From Clostridia bacterium (GTDB lineage Bacteria; Bacillota; Clostridia; Christensenellales; Aristaeellaceae): 38,910 nucleotides of DNA. A program made the translations under genes and the position numbers. Where the stretch lies: contig JAFSCW010000019.1 of assembly GCA_017436605.1 (NCBI GenBank), forward strand, positions 1 through 38,910. The letters run 5' to 3'. The first letter of the stretch is position 1. Each line of letters opens with the position of its first letter. Of this stretch, positions 1-6,712 are shown piece after piece. The notes below the pieces were generated by a model. That model was not told the origin of the DNA. It did not search any database and saw nothing but the letters and a program-made list of their open reading frames with translations.

Positions 1-165
<165 letters not shown>

Positions 166-327
166 GATTCTGTATCGAATCCTTGAAGTTTTACCTTCAA
201 GGTTCAAAACTCATTTAACGAATTGACTGTCTCTTTTGAAACCGTGACTCGTGAAAATCACGGTTCGCGTTCTTCTTGATGCTGTATCGTTTTCAAGGAT
301 CAGTTCCGTGTCACACGGAATGATGAG
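166..327 (-). other. 16S rRNA operon leader with three hairpins
   Basis: This transcribed leader lies between the rRNA promoter and mature 16S. It holds three clean inverted repeats: 304-310 with 314-320, right at the predicted transcript 5' end; 241-247 with 258-264; and 181-188 with 195-202. A 14-nt motif, TTGATnCTGTATCG on the plus strand, occurs at 164-177 and again at 276-289 with one mismatch. On the minus strand the second copy follows a CCTTGAAAAC sequence that resembles an antitermination boxA. No protein-coding gene is supported here; a 77-codon plus-strand ORF across it lacks support. Confidence 0.6.
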
Positions 328-376
328 AGTATACCTCAGCATTCTGTCTTTGTCAACACTTTTTTTCATGTTTTTT
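328..376 (-). promoter_or_regulatory. rRNA operon sigma-A promoter with UP-like A-tracts
   Basis: On the minus strand a TTGACA -35 box (351-356) is separated by 17 nt from a TATACT -10 box (328-333). Just upstream of the -35 are two A-tracts (plus-strand T runs at 360-366 and 371-376), as in the UP elements of strong rRNA promoters. The predicted start is near 320. Confidence 0.85.
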
Positions 377-532
377 CCTGCTCTTGCGTCTGATTCCGTT
401 CAAATAACCGAACATTCGAATGTTCTTTCTTCGACCTGTTTTGGTTTAAAAGCGAACATGGGTCTCTCCAGAATCACAAACTGAGCTATTTTCCCGAACA
501 TTCTCCGTTATTTTTCTTTTTTTCGAATTGTT

Positions 533-567
533 TAAAAAGAAAAACCGCCTGCAGCAGCAGACGGTTT
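533..567 (-). terminator. Rho-independent terminator of the zinc-ribbon gene
   Basis: An 11-bp stem (542-552 pairs with 557-567, one G-U pair in the minus-strand RNA) has a 4-nt loop and is followed on the minus strand by a T-rich run at 533-541. It lies 7 nt after the stop codon of the zinc-ribbon gene. Confidence 0.85.
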
Positions 568-574
568 CTTGCTA

Positions 575-865
575 TCAATAGCGCGGGGTGCGATGCGCAG
601 CGAAGCAATCGCGGCAGTAAACCGGCTTATCGCCGCGCGGCTGGAAGGGAACCTGAGTCTCCTTGCCGCAGTCGGCGCAGATCGCGGTGAACATCTCGCG
701 CTGCGGACGGGCGGTGCCATTCTGAGCGCGGAAAGCCGCACGGCACTCCGGGCAGCGGCGCGGCTTATTCTGGAAGCCCTTCTCCGCATAGAACGCCTGC
801 TCAGAAGCGCTGAAGATGAATTCCTTGTTGCAGTCGCGACAAACGAGGGTTTCGTCCTGATACAT
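575..865 (-). CDS. Double zinc-ribbon protein (zf-trcl / CxxC-CxxC type)
   Basis: A 96-residue protein with two zinc-ribbon-like modules. The first has Cys9/Cys12 and Cys38/Cys41 and resembles the 'probable zinc-ribbon' (zf-trcl) family, with the typical start MYQDETLVC and the FYAEKGF segment. The second has Cys63/Cys66 and Cys84/Cys87 around a VPFQPRGDKPVYC segment typical of the small CxxC-CxxC family. Each set of four cysteines would bind one zinc. Members are small cytosolic proteins of unknown role, possibly nucleic-acid binding (inference). The ATG start follows an AGGAGG site 8 nt upstream. The gene stands alone between its own terminator and a long leader. Confidence 0.85.
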   Translation of the reverse strand: MYQDETLVCRDCNKEFIFSASEQAFYAEKGFQNKPRRCPECRAAFRAQNGTARPQREMFTAICADCGKETQVPFQPRGDKPVYCRDCFAAHRTPRY

Positions 866-997
866 ATTCGTATCCTCCTATTATAATAGATTGACCTTCA
901 CCGATTGGCACTCAAAGCCAGACTTCCCAAGGTGTACGCGAAGGCGAATCCGAGGAGGCCGTAATTGAGATGGAATACGATGGATGAGGTTCGCCGT

Positions 998-1003
998 ATT
1001 ATA
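998..1003 (-). promoter_or_regulatory. Probable extended -10 promoter for the zinc-ribbon gene
   Basis: A minus-strand TGCTATAAT extended -10 element lies here, with no good -35 box (TAGCCT at 17 nt). Transcription from it would give a leader of about 125 nt before the zinc-ribbon gene. The leader includes a long-range GGCGAA/TTCGCC complementarity but no structure I can name. Confidence 0.5.
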
Positions 1004-1087
1004 GCACAATTCTTTCCAAAAGGCTACTGTTTTCGAATTTTTACTCTTGTTTCTTCCCAGGAAAAGGATTCTGTCTCTTCAGGGCGA

Positions 1088-1124
1088 ATATTAATCCATA
1101 TTATATAACGCATCACAGAGAGGA
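1088..1124 (+). promoter_or_regulatory. Promoter/RBS region of the XRE regulator with ATATTA repeats
   Basis: A possible -10 box TATTAT (1099-1104) has only a weak -35. It overlaps the second of two direct ATATTA repeats (1088-1093 and 1098-1103), which are 10 nt apart, one helical turn. An AGAGAGGA ribosome binding site (1117-1124) precedes the ATG at 1132. The repeats could be an operator for the regulator itself (inference). Confidence 0.4.
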
Positions 1125-1131
1125 CAAGTCT

Positions 1132-1560
1132 ATGTTTGCAGAAATTGATCTGAAAATCCTTGGCAGGCGAATCAGTATGTATCGCTATCAGAAAAATCTG
1201 ACGCAGGAAAAGCTGGCTGAGCTCGTGGGAATCAGCACGCAGGCCATCGGCAACATCGAACGCGGCGTCAGGGCTCCGAGCATTACCACCTTCTTTCGCC
1301 TGACGCTGGCGCTCCATATATCCGCCAGCGATCTTCTCGATGAGACCGTTATACGCCAGCCGACGGACAGCAATGTATGGAAGCTCCACGCGCCGCAGAC
1401 CATTTTTCATAATACCCTGACAGACTGGCTCTGCGAGAAGGAACCGGAATACGACGATTCCGTCATTGTAGACCTTCGTACGCTCCCGCCTCTGGGTTTT
1501 CTGGCTCTGGACGAAGATTTCCCCGACTATCCATTCCCCGCCGACAGGACAGCAGGATAA
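1132..1560 (+). CDS. XRE-family helix-turn-helix transcriptional regulator
   Basis: A 142-residue protein with an N-terminal Cro/C1-type (XRE) DNA-binding domain at residues 11-68. The helix-turn-helix core (LTQEKLAELVGISTQAIGNIERG) and the downstream helix (APSITTFFRLTLALHISASDLL) are characteristic. The rest (about 70-142) is acidic and proline-rich, matches nothing I recognise, and may be an effector or dimerisation tail. It is transcribed alone, opposite to the zinc-ribbon gene on its left and YqeY on its right, and is closed by a strong terminator. Its target genes cannot be told from sequence; autoregulation is plausible. Confidence 0.85.
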   Translation: MFAEIDLKILGRRISMYRYQKNLTQEKLAELVGISTQAIGNIERGVRAPSITTFFRLTLALHISASDLLDETVIRQPTDSNVWKLHAPQTIFHNTLTDWLCEKEPEYDDSVIVDLRTLPPLGFLALDEDFPDYPFPADRTAG

Positions 1561-1566
1561 AGCAAA

Positions 1567-1613
1567 GGGCGGCCGCCGCTGCATCGCGCAGTCATGACGG
1601 CCGCCCATTTTTT
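1567..1613 (+). terminator. Rho-independent terminator of the XRE gene
   Basis: A 9-bp GC stem (1567-1575 with 1598-1606) encloses a loop that can itself pair and is followed by ATTTTTTAT. It lies between the convergent XRE and yqeY genes. Toward the minus strand the trailing sequence is CTTTGCTTT, so it may act weakly on yqeY as well. Confidence 0.75.
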
Positions 1614-1638
1614 ATGTCCGTATTCCTCCGCCGATGAA

Positions 1639-2085
1639 TCAGCCGAAAAAGCCGGTCAGCACCTGATTCACAAGGCTGCCGTCCGCTTTTCCCTTGACGC
1701 GCGGCATCAGTGTTTTCATGATCCTGCCCTTGTCCTTCGCAGTGGGTTTTTCAATCCCGAGTTCAGCGAGCACAGCAGCGACCACCTCGCGGATTTCTCC
1801 TTCATCCATCAGCTTCGGCACAAACTCACTGTAAACCTGCATGCGCAGGCGAGCTTCCTCGATGATCTGCGCGCGGTCGGCCGGCGTAGTGTCCACAGTC
1901 TCCTGCGCCTGCTTGATTTCGCGGAAGACCACGGCATTTTCCTCTTCTTCCGTCAGATCGGCATGCTTGTCGATTGCCTTGTTCTTCAGCGCAGCCAGCA
2001 GCAGGGAAAGCGCATCCTTGCGCGCTTTGTCCTTGTCCTTCATCGCCTGCATCATGGCGCTGCGCACAGCATCAATTTTACTCAT
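1639..2085 (-). CDS. yqeY: GatB/YqeY domain-containing protein
   Basis: A 148-residue, all-helical YqeY-family protein of the family's normal length. It starts MSKIDAVRSAMMQAMKDKDK and contains the RMKTL-like segment KGRIMKTLMPRVKGKADGSLVNQVL typical of the C-terminal half. YqeY resembles the tail domain of GatB, which contacts tRNA in the Glu/Asp-tRNA amidotransferase. The function of stand-alone YqeY is not settled, but an RNA or tRNA link is usually assumed. Its ATG overlaps the last codons of the upstream isomerase gene by 8 nt, and an AAGGAG site sits inside that gene's end, so translation is probably coupled. Confidence 0.9.
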   Translation of the reverse strand: MSKIDAVRSAMMQAMKDKDKARKDALSLLLAALKNKAIDKHADLTEEEENAVVFREIKQAQETVDTTPADRAQIIEEARLRMQVYSEFVPKLMDEGEIREVVAAVLAELGIEKPTAKDKGRIMKTLMPRVKGKADGSLVNQVLTGFFG

Positions 2086-2875
2086 TGTTCTTCACTCCTT
2101 CGATGACGTCTTTCATATATGCAATGGAGCGCAAAAGCGCTTCGTCACTGCGAATCAAAGCCAGATAGGGTTCCATGATCACGGGGCCATCATAACCCTG
2201 CGCATGCAGCGAATTGATGAGCGCGCCGAAATCAAATACGCCCTCGCCCGGGAGGCACAGCCTGCCCTCCTCGTCCCAGTCGCATACATGCACATTGCAA
2301 AGCCGATCGCCCATCGCATGCACAAATGTCAGAGGATCGCAGCCGGCGCGCATCGCCTGCTTGATATCCAGCGTAAAGCAGACCTGCGGCAGCGCTGTTT
2401 TCGCCTCCAGCACGCGCTGCGGCGTGGTCAGCTGACACCAGGACACATTTTCCCAGCCGATCACCATGCCGCGTTTGTCCGCTTCTTCGCACATCGGCGC
2501 AATCGCCTCCACGTTCCATTCCAGATTCCACGGAAGCGCGGAAAGCAGCGGCGTATTCCGTCCATGATAGACAAACGTCTTCGCTCCCAGCGTCTGCCCT
2601 GCATCGAGCACGCGGCGGAAATGATCGAATGCGTCCCGGATCTGTCTGGCCGGACGGCCTGCCATATAGTTCTCGTAGCCGCCAAGGGGATGTACGCTCG
2701 TGCAGAAGAGATTCCCAAGACGATCCCGCACCAGCGCGGCGAACTTCGTCGTATTCTCGCTGTCCGATTGAAGGAAAACCTCTGCGCAATCAATCGGAAG
2801 CGCCGACATCTGCGCCGCCGCATCTTCGGTTTCATAGCGCCCATAAAACGCGGCAGTCGACAATCCAAGCTGCAA
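2078..2875 (-). CDS. Sugar phosphate isomerase/epimerase-like TIM-barrel protein (TTG start)
   Basis: A 265-residue protein of the AP endonuclease 2/xylose isomerase-like TIM-barrel superfamily. Candidate metal ligands and barrel motifs are visible in order: SVHPLGGYENY, VYHGRN, GWENVSW, FTLDIKQA, NVHVCDWDEEG and PVIMEPY. The substrate cannot be deduced; such enzymes act on sugars, inositols or hydroxypyruvate. I chose a TTG start at 2873-2875 because it lies 7 nt after a GGGGGAGG site and gives the expected N-terminus (QLGLSTAAFYGR); the longer reading from 2995 would run through the promoter. The gene is first in a two-gene unit with yqeY. Confidence 0.82.
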   Translation of the reverse strand: MQLGLSTAAFYGRYETEDAAAQMSALPIDCAEVFLQSDSENTTKFAALVRDRLGNLFCTSVHPLGGYENYMAGRPARQIRDAFDHFRRVLDAGQTLGAKTFVYHGRNTPLLSALPWNLEWNVEAIAPMCEEADKRGMVIGWENVSWCQLTTPQRVLEAKTALPQVCFTLDIKQAMRAGCDPLTFVHAMGDRLCNVHVCDWDEEGRLCLPGEGVFDFGALINSLHAQGYDGPVIMEPYLALIRSDEALLRSIAYMKDVIEGVKNNE

Positions 2876-2906
2876 GCAGATCCCTCCCCCTTCGTTCTTC
2901 TTATTT

Positions 2907-2935
2907 ATTATAGCGCAGCAGGCAATGGATGTCAC
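2907..2935 (-). promoter_or_regulatory. Sigma-A promoter of the isomerase-yqeY unit
   Basis: On the minus strand GTGACA (2930-2935), a 17-nt spacer and a consensus TATAAT (2907-2912). The predicted start is near 2900, giving a short leader of about 25 nt to the TTG start. Confidence 0.75.
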
Positions 2936-2964
2936 TTTCTTTTTTTCTGCGGATATGGTATAGT
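2936..2964 (+). promoter_or_regulatory. Possible promoter of ygiQ
   Basis: A plus-strand TATAGT (2959-2964) has a TTCTTT-like -35 at 17 nt. It lies back to back with the isomerase promoter, about 70 nt upstream of the ygiQ ATG. Confidence 0.45.
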
Positions 2965-3036
2965 GTTTGTGTGTTTTGCGGCGCCATGCGCCCATTTGGA
3001 ATCAATTCCCTTATGACCACCTGACAGGAGTTCATT

Positions 3037-5016
3037 ATGGCCAATCGCCTTCTGTTTCCGCCGACCACCGTGCAGGATATCCGCGAGCGCGGCTGGGATA
3101 CGCCCGATTTTGTCTATGTCAGCGGCGACGCGTACGTCGATCATCCATCCTTCGGCACGGCCGTCATTACCCGCACGCTTGAAGCCGCCGGCTATCGCGT
3201 CGCGATTCTCGCGCAGCCGAACTGGCGCAGTCCGTCGGACTTCAAGCGTTTTGGCCGCCCGAATTACGGCTTCCTCGTTTCCTCCGGCGTAATTGACAGC
3301 ATGGTCAACCACTATACAGCCGCCAAGAAGCGCCGTTCCTCGGACGTATACACCCCCGGCGGGAAGGCCGCCAAGCGCCCCGACCGCGCGGTCATCGTCT
3401 ACTGCAACCTGATCCGCCAGGCCTACGGCGATATTCCGATCGCCATCGGCGGCGTTGAGGCTTCGCTGCGACGTTTCGCGCATTATGATTACTGGGACGA
3501 CGCCGTCCGCCGCAGCATCCTCGTGGACAGCGGCGCCGATCTTCTAATGTTCGGCATGGGCGAACGCTCCATTCTTGTAACCGCGGATTGGATGAGCCGC
3601 GGCGCGCCCGCATGGGAATGTGCGAAAATGCGGGGCGTATGCTACCTTTCCTCCTCGCCGATGCGCGGCAGCATCGAGATCCCCTCCGCAGAGGAATGTA
3701 TCGCCAGCAAGAAAAAATACGGCGAAGCCTTCCTGATTCAGTACAATGAGCAGGATCCCTTCCGCGGCCATGCGATCAGCCAGAAAGACGGAAACCGCTA
3801 TGTCATTCAGACCGTACCGGATACGCCGCTTTCCCGCGAGGAGCTTGACCGCACCTATGCGCTCCCCTATCAGCGCACCTGGCATCCCGACTATGACGAG
3901 GAGGGCGGCGTGCCCGCCATCGAAGAGGTTCAGTTTTCCATCGCGCATACGCGCGGCTGCTTTGGCGCCTGTTCCTTCTGCGCGATCACGTTCCTTCAGG
4001 GACGCATCGTCTCCACCCGCAGCCACGAATCCGTGCTCGAAGAGGCCAGAACCATCACGCAGATGCCCGGGTTCAAGGGCTATATCCACGACGTCGGCGG
4101 ACCGACGGCCAATTTCCGCCATGCCGCCTGCGAAAAGCAGCTGAAATTCGGCGCATGTGCGGGCAGGCAATGTCTTTTCCCTAAGCCCTGCCCGAATATG
4201 AAGGTCGACCATACCGACTATATCCAGCTTCTGCGCGAAATCCGCGCGCTTCCGAAGGTCAAAAAGGTCTTTGTCCGCTCGGGACTGCGCTACGATTACA
4301 TCATGGCCGACAAATCCGACGCGTTCCTTCGCGAGCTCTGCCAGCACCACATCAGCGGCCAGCTCAAGGTTGCGCCCGAACACGTCAGCCCGAAGGTGCT
4401 CGCCGTGATGGGCAAGCCCGGACGGGACGTCTATGATGCATTCTGCGCGAAGTATCAGAAAATCAACCAGCAGCTGGGCAAGGAACAATACCTCGTTCCC
4501 TATCTGATCTCCAGCCATCCCGGCAGCGACCTGGAAGCCGCCATCGAGCTGGCAGAATACCTGCGCGATATCAACCATCAGCCCGAGCAGGTACAGGATT
4601 TCTATCCCACGCCCGGCACGCTTTCGACCTGCATGTTCTATACCGGCTTTGATCCGCGAAACGGCAAGCCCGTCTTCGTGCCGCGTACGCCGCAGGACAA
4701 AGCCATGCAGCGCGCGCTGCTCCAGTTCAAGCGGCCGCAGAACTTCCCGCTCGTGCGCGAAGCGCTGCGCAAGGCCGGACGCGAGGACCTGATCGGCACA
4801 TCCCGCATGTGTCTGGTGCCGCCGGAAGGCGTCAAGTCTGCAGCGGAATACGCCCAGATCCGCCGCGAGCGCAAGGAACGCATCGAGCGCAGAACCCAGC
4901 GCGAGCAAAAGGGCGCCCCCGGCAAGGGAAAGCCGGACGCCAGGAAAAGCGCCCGGGCCGGACGCCCCGCCGAAAGTAAAAACAGCGGACGCTCCAGACC
5001 GAAGCATCCGCGATAA
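3037..5016 (+). CDS. YgiQ-family radical SAM protein
   Basis: A 659-residue YgiQ-type protein. The N-terminal third is the conserved YgiQ region (MANRLLFPPTTVQDIRERGWD, the IAIGGVEASLRRFAHYDYWDD block). It is followed by a radical SAM domain with the cluster motif CFGACSFC, giving Cys308, Cys312 and Cys315, then CAITFLQGR. The C-terminal YgiQ region contains LKVAPEHVSP and QDFYPTPGTLSTCMFYTG. The last ~50 residues are a very basic low-complexity tail (Arg/Lys/Gly rich), as is common for this family. The enzyme would bind a [4Fe-4S] cluster and cleave S-adenosylmethionine; the substrate is unknown. An AGGAG site sits 7 nt before the ATG. Confidence 0.93.
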   Translation: MANRLLFPPTTVQDIRERGWDTPDFVYVSGDAYVDHPSFGTAVITRTLEAAGYRVAILAQPNWRSPSDFKRFGRPNYGFLVSSGVIDSMVNHYTAAKKRRSSDVYTPGGKAAKRPDRAVIVYCNLIRQAYGDIPIAIGGVEASLRRFAHYDYWDDAVRRSILVDSGADLLMFGMGERSILVTADWMSRGAPAWECAKMRGVCYLSSSPMRGSIEIPSAEECIASKKKYGEAFLIQYNEQDPFRGHAISQKDGNRYVIQTVPDTPLSREELDRTYALPYQRTWHPDYDEEGGVPAIEEVQFSIAHTRGCFGACSFCAITFLQGRIVSTRSHESVLEEARTITQMPGFKGYIHDVGGPTANFRHAACEKQLKFGACAGRQCLFPKPCPNMKVDHTDYIQLLREIRALPKVKKVFVRSGLRYDYIMADKSDAFLRELCQHHISGQLKVAPEHVSPKVLAVMGKPGRDVYDAFCAKYQKINQQLGKEQYLVPYLISSHPGSDLEAAIELAEYLRDINHQPEQVQDFYPTPGTLSTCMFYTGFDPRNGKPVFVPRTPQDKAMQRALLQFKRPQNFPLVREALRKAGREDLIGTSRMCLVPPEGVKSAAEYAQIRRERKERIERRTQREQKGAPGKGKPDARKSARAGRPAESKNSGRSRPKHPR

Positions 5017-5030
5017 GCCGCCGTTCAGAG

Positions 5031-5057
5031 CTCTTTCCTCCCCGGAAAGAGTTTTTT
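5031..5057 (+). terminator. Rho-independent terminator of ygiQ
   Basis: An 8-bp stem (5031-5038 with 5044-5051) with a 5-nt loop is followed by six T residues. It separates ygiQ from the convergent Nudix gene. Confidence 0.88.
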
Positions 5058-5094
5058 ATCATTCCTTCATGCAATTCCGCAAATACGCTTTTCC

Positions 5095-5562
5095 TTATAC
5101 CGGCAATTCACGCCCATCCAGCACAGCGCGCGCAAGACGCTCTCCATCATAAACGAGCTTGAGCGAAAAGAACGTCTCCCTCTCGCGCAGCAGGCGCAGG
5201 AAGACCTTGTCCCCCTCCCAGATCGGCAAAGAGCAGACGTCCTTCCAGTCCACCCATTCCAGCGTGCCCTCGTCGCATTCGCGCAGGCAGCCGGAAACCT
5301 CGGTCGCCGTAAACAGATGCATGTATTCGCACCAGGAATCCGACACGAACGTCACAATCCCGCGATATGCCCATGCCTCCAGCGTCAGGCCCGTCTCCTC
5401 TTTGAATTCGCGGAGCATGCATTCCTCCGGGCTCTCCCCATGCTCAAATTTGCCGCCGATGCCGATCCACTTGTCGCGGTTCACGTCATCCTTTTTCTTG
5501 ATGCGGTGGAGCATCAGCGTCCGGTCCCCGATATCCAGATAGCAAAGCGTCGTCTGCAGCAT
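5095..5562 (-). CDS. Nudix hydrolase (8-oxo-dGTP diphosphatase-like)
   Basis: A 155-residue single-domain Nudix protein. The Nudix box is complete at residues 37-59 (G37, E43, R51, E52, E55, E56, G58), so it should be an active Mg-dependent pyrophosphohydrolase. The residues before the box (DKWIGIGGKFEHGES) and the later LEWVDWKDVCSLPIWEGDKVFL segment are typical of the MutT/8-oxo-dGTP diphosphatase group. The exact substrate is not certain from sequence; sanitising oxidised nucleotides is the likeliest role. GAGGGG lies 7 nt before the ATG. The gene is monocistronic and convergent with ygiQ. Confidence 0.88.
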   Translation of the reverse strand: MLQTTLCYLDIGDRTLMLHRIKKKDDVNRDKWIGIGGKFEHGESPEECMLREFKEETGLTLEAWAYRGIVTFVSDSWCEYMHLFTATEVSGCLRECDEGTLEWVDWKDVCSLPIWEGDKVFLRLLRERETFFSLKLVYDGERLARAVLDGRELPV

Positions 5563-5656
5563 ATTCTTTCCCCTCAGCTTCTATTCTGTCGTCCGCGATA
5601 TAAGCATTATACCGCAGCAGGCATGAGCTTGCCAATGCTCCTCCGCCGATTTTCAA

Positions 5657-5685
5657 TTGAATTTGCGGCAGATTTGTGCGATAAT
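5657..5685 (+). promoter_or_regulatory. Sigma-A promoter of the cysteine-rich membrane protein gene
   Basis: TTGAAT (5657-5662), a 17-nt spacer and GATAAT (5680-5685) on the plus strand. The predicted start is near 5692, about 35 nt before the chosen ATG. Confidence 0.65.
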
Positions 5686-5726
5686 ATTTTTCACACTTGA
5701 CGAATCATATCTGTGCGAGGTGCTCC

Positions 5727-6458
5727 ATGCGAAAGCCCATGTCCAAAATACGCCGGCTTTATTTTGCCCGCCTGATCGGCCGCTGCGCTGTTTTTCTTTT
5801 CTGCCTGACGCTCCTGTTCGTCGCTCCGGAGGAATTTCAGATTCTCCATGGCGCGAATTTCTTTTCCCGCTTTTCCGTTCTGCATCTGCTGTGGCTGATC
5901 TGGGTGGTCGATATGATCGCGCAGATTTTTCCGATCCAGAAGCATCTGTCCATCGGCTCGCTCAAGGTATTCCGTCAGCAGTTCCGCCCAATCCGGGAAA
6001 AGATCAACCGCAGAGCGCTCCGCGCTTATATCATCAGCACGACCCGCTCCGCCTTTTGGGTCATGCTGCTCTGGTGCGCGCTGATCGCCGCAATCGGGGC
6101 GATGCATTTTGCCGGCTGGCTGAATGAAACCGCGCTGTTTTTCATCACGGTAATCTTCTATATCTGCGATCTGATCTGCGTGCTGATCTGGTGTCCCTTC
6201 CGCCTGATGATGAAGAATCGCTGCTGCACGACCTGCCGCATCTTCAACTGGGATCATCTGATGATGTTCTCTCCGCTGCTCTTCGTACCCAGCGTATACT
6301 GTTGGAGCCTTTTCGGCCTTTCTCTGCTCGTGTTCCTCGTCTGGGAATGCTGCATCGCGCTGTTTCCGGAAAGATTCTGGGAACACAGCAACGCCGCGCT
6401 TCAATGCACCAACTGCACGGACAAGCTCTGCACGCAGTACTGCCAGAAGCTGCGCTGA
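5727..6458 (+). CDS. Conserved membrane protein with two cysteine motifs, function unknown
   Basis: A 243-residue multi-pass membrane protein. Hydrophobic segments are near residues 16-33, 50-68, 108-129, 134-157 and 176-212 (the last probably two spans). Between the fourth and the later spans is CCxxC (Cys166, 167, 170) followed by RIFNWDHLMMF. The C-terminal tail after the last span has CxxCx4CxxxC (Cys227, 230, 235, 239). The two clusters could bind a metal or an Fe-S cluster, or be redox active (inference). I have no family name for it. The start at 5727 was preferred over 5697 because a GAGGTG site precedes it and 5697 lies too close to the promoter. It is a single gene with its own promoter and terminator. 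Confidence 0.8.
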   Translation: MRKPMSKIRRLYFARLIGRCAVFLFCLTLLFVAPEEFQILHGANFFSRFSVLHLLWLIWVVDMIAQIFPIQKHLSIGSLKVFRQQFRPIREKINRRALRAYIISTTRSAFWVMLLWCALIAAIGAMHFAGWLNETALFFITVIFYICDLICVLIWCPFRLMMKNRCCTTCRIFNWDHLMMFSPLLFVPSVYCWSLFGLSLLVFLVWECCIALFPERFWEHSNAALQCTNCTDKLCTQYCQKLR

Positions 6459-6475
6459 TTCCACGCGGTCGCCTT

Positions 6476-6495
6476 GCGCCGAAAGGCGCTTTTTT
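6476..6495 (+). terminator. Rho-independent terminator after the membrane protein gene
   Basis: A GCGCC stem closed by a GAAA tetraloop (6481-6484), then GGCGC and six T residues. Confidence 0.85.
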
Positions 6496-6556
6496 GATTT
6501 GGCGGCATTTTCGCCGCCGACCGTCTGCTGCGAAGCTGTTTTTTTCTGCATGAATA

Positions 6557-6565
6557 TGCTATAAT
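6557..6565 (+). promoter_or_regulatory. Extended -10 promoter of the FAD oxidoreductase pair
   Basis: An extended -10 element, TGCTATAAT, with only a T-rich -35 region. The predicted start is near 6572, giving a leader of about 140 nt before the first oxidoreductase gene. Confidence 0.55.
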
Positions 6566-6712
6566 GTATCAAATCCCTTTTCGGGACATGCGTCACGTTT
6601 ATCCCCACGCACTGCCCGGATCTTTCCCGCAATCCGATTGCGGTATTCATTCACCATAACCGGCTTCCTCCGCGCCGCGGCCCGGAACCGGCTGCAAGCA
6701 AAGGAGTCTTCC

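Noticed and set aside
251..484. 77-codon plus-strand ORF in the rRNA leader region
   Set aside because: Overlaps the rRNA promoter and leader hairpins, has no ribosome binding site, and resembles no known protein.
880..885. TATAAT directly before the zinc-ribbon ribosome binding site
   Set aside because: Transcription from it would start inside the AGGAGG site, leaving no usable leader; the element at 998-1003 fits better.
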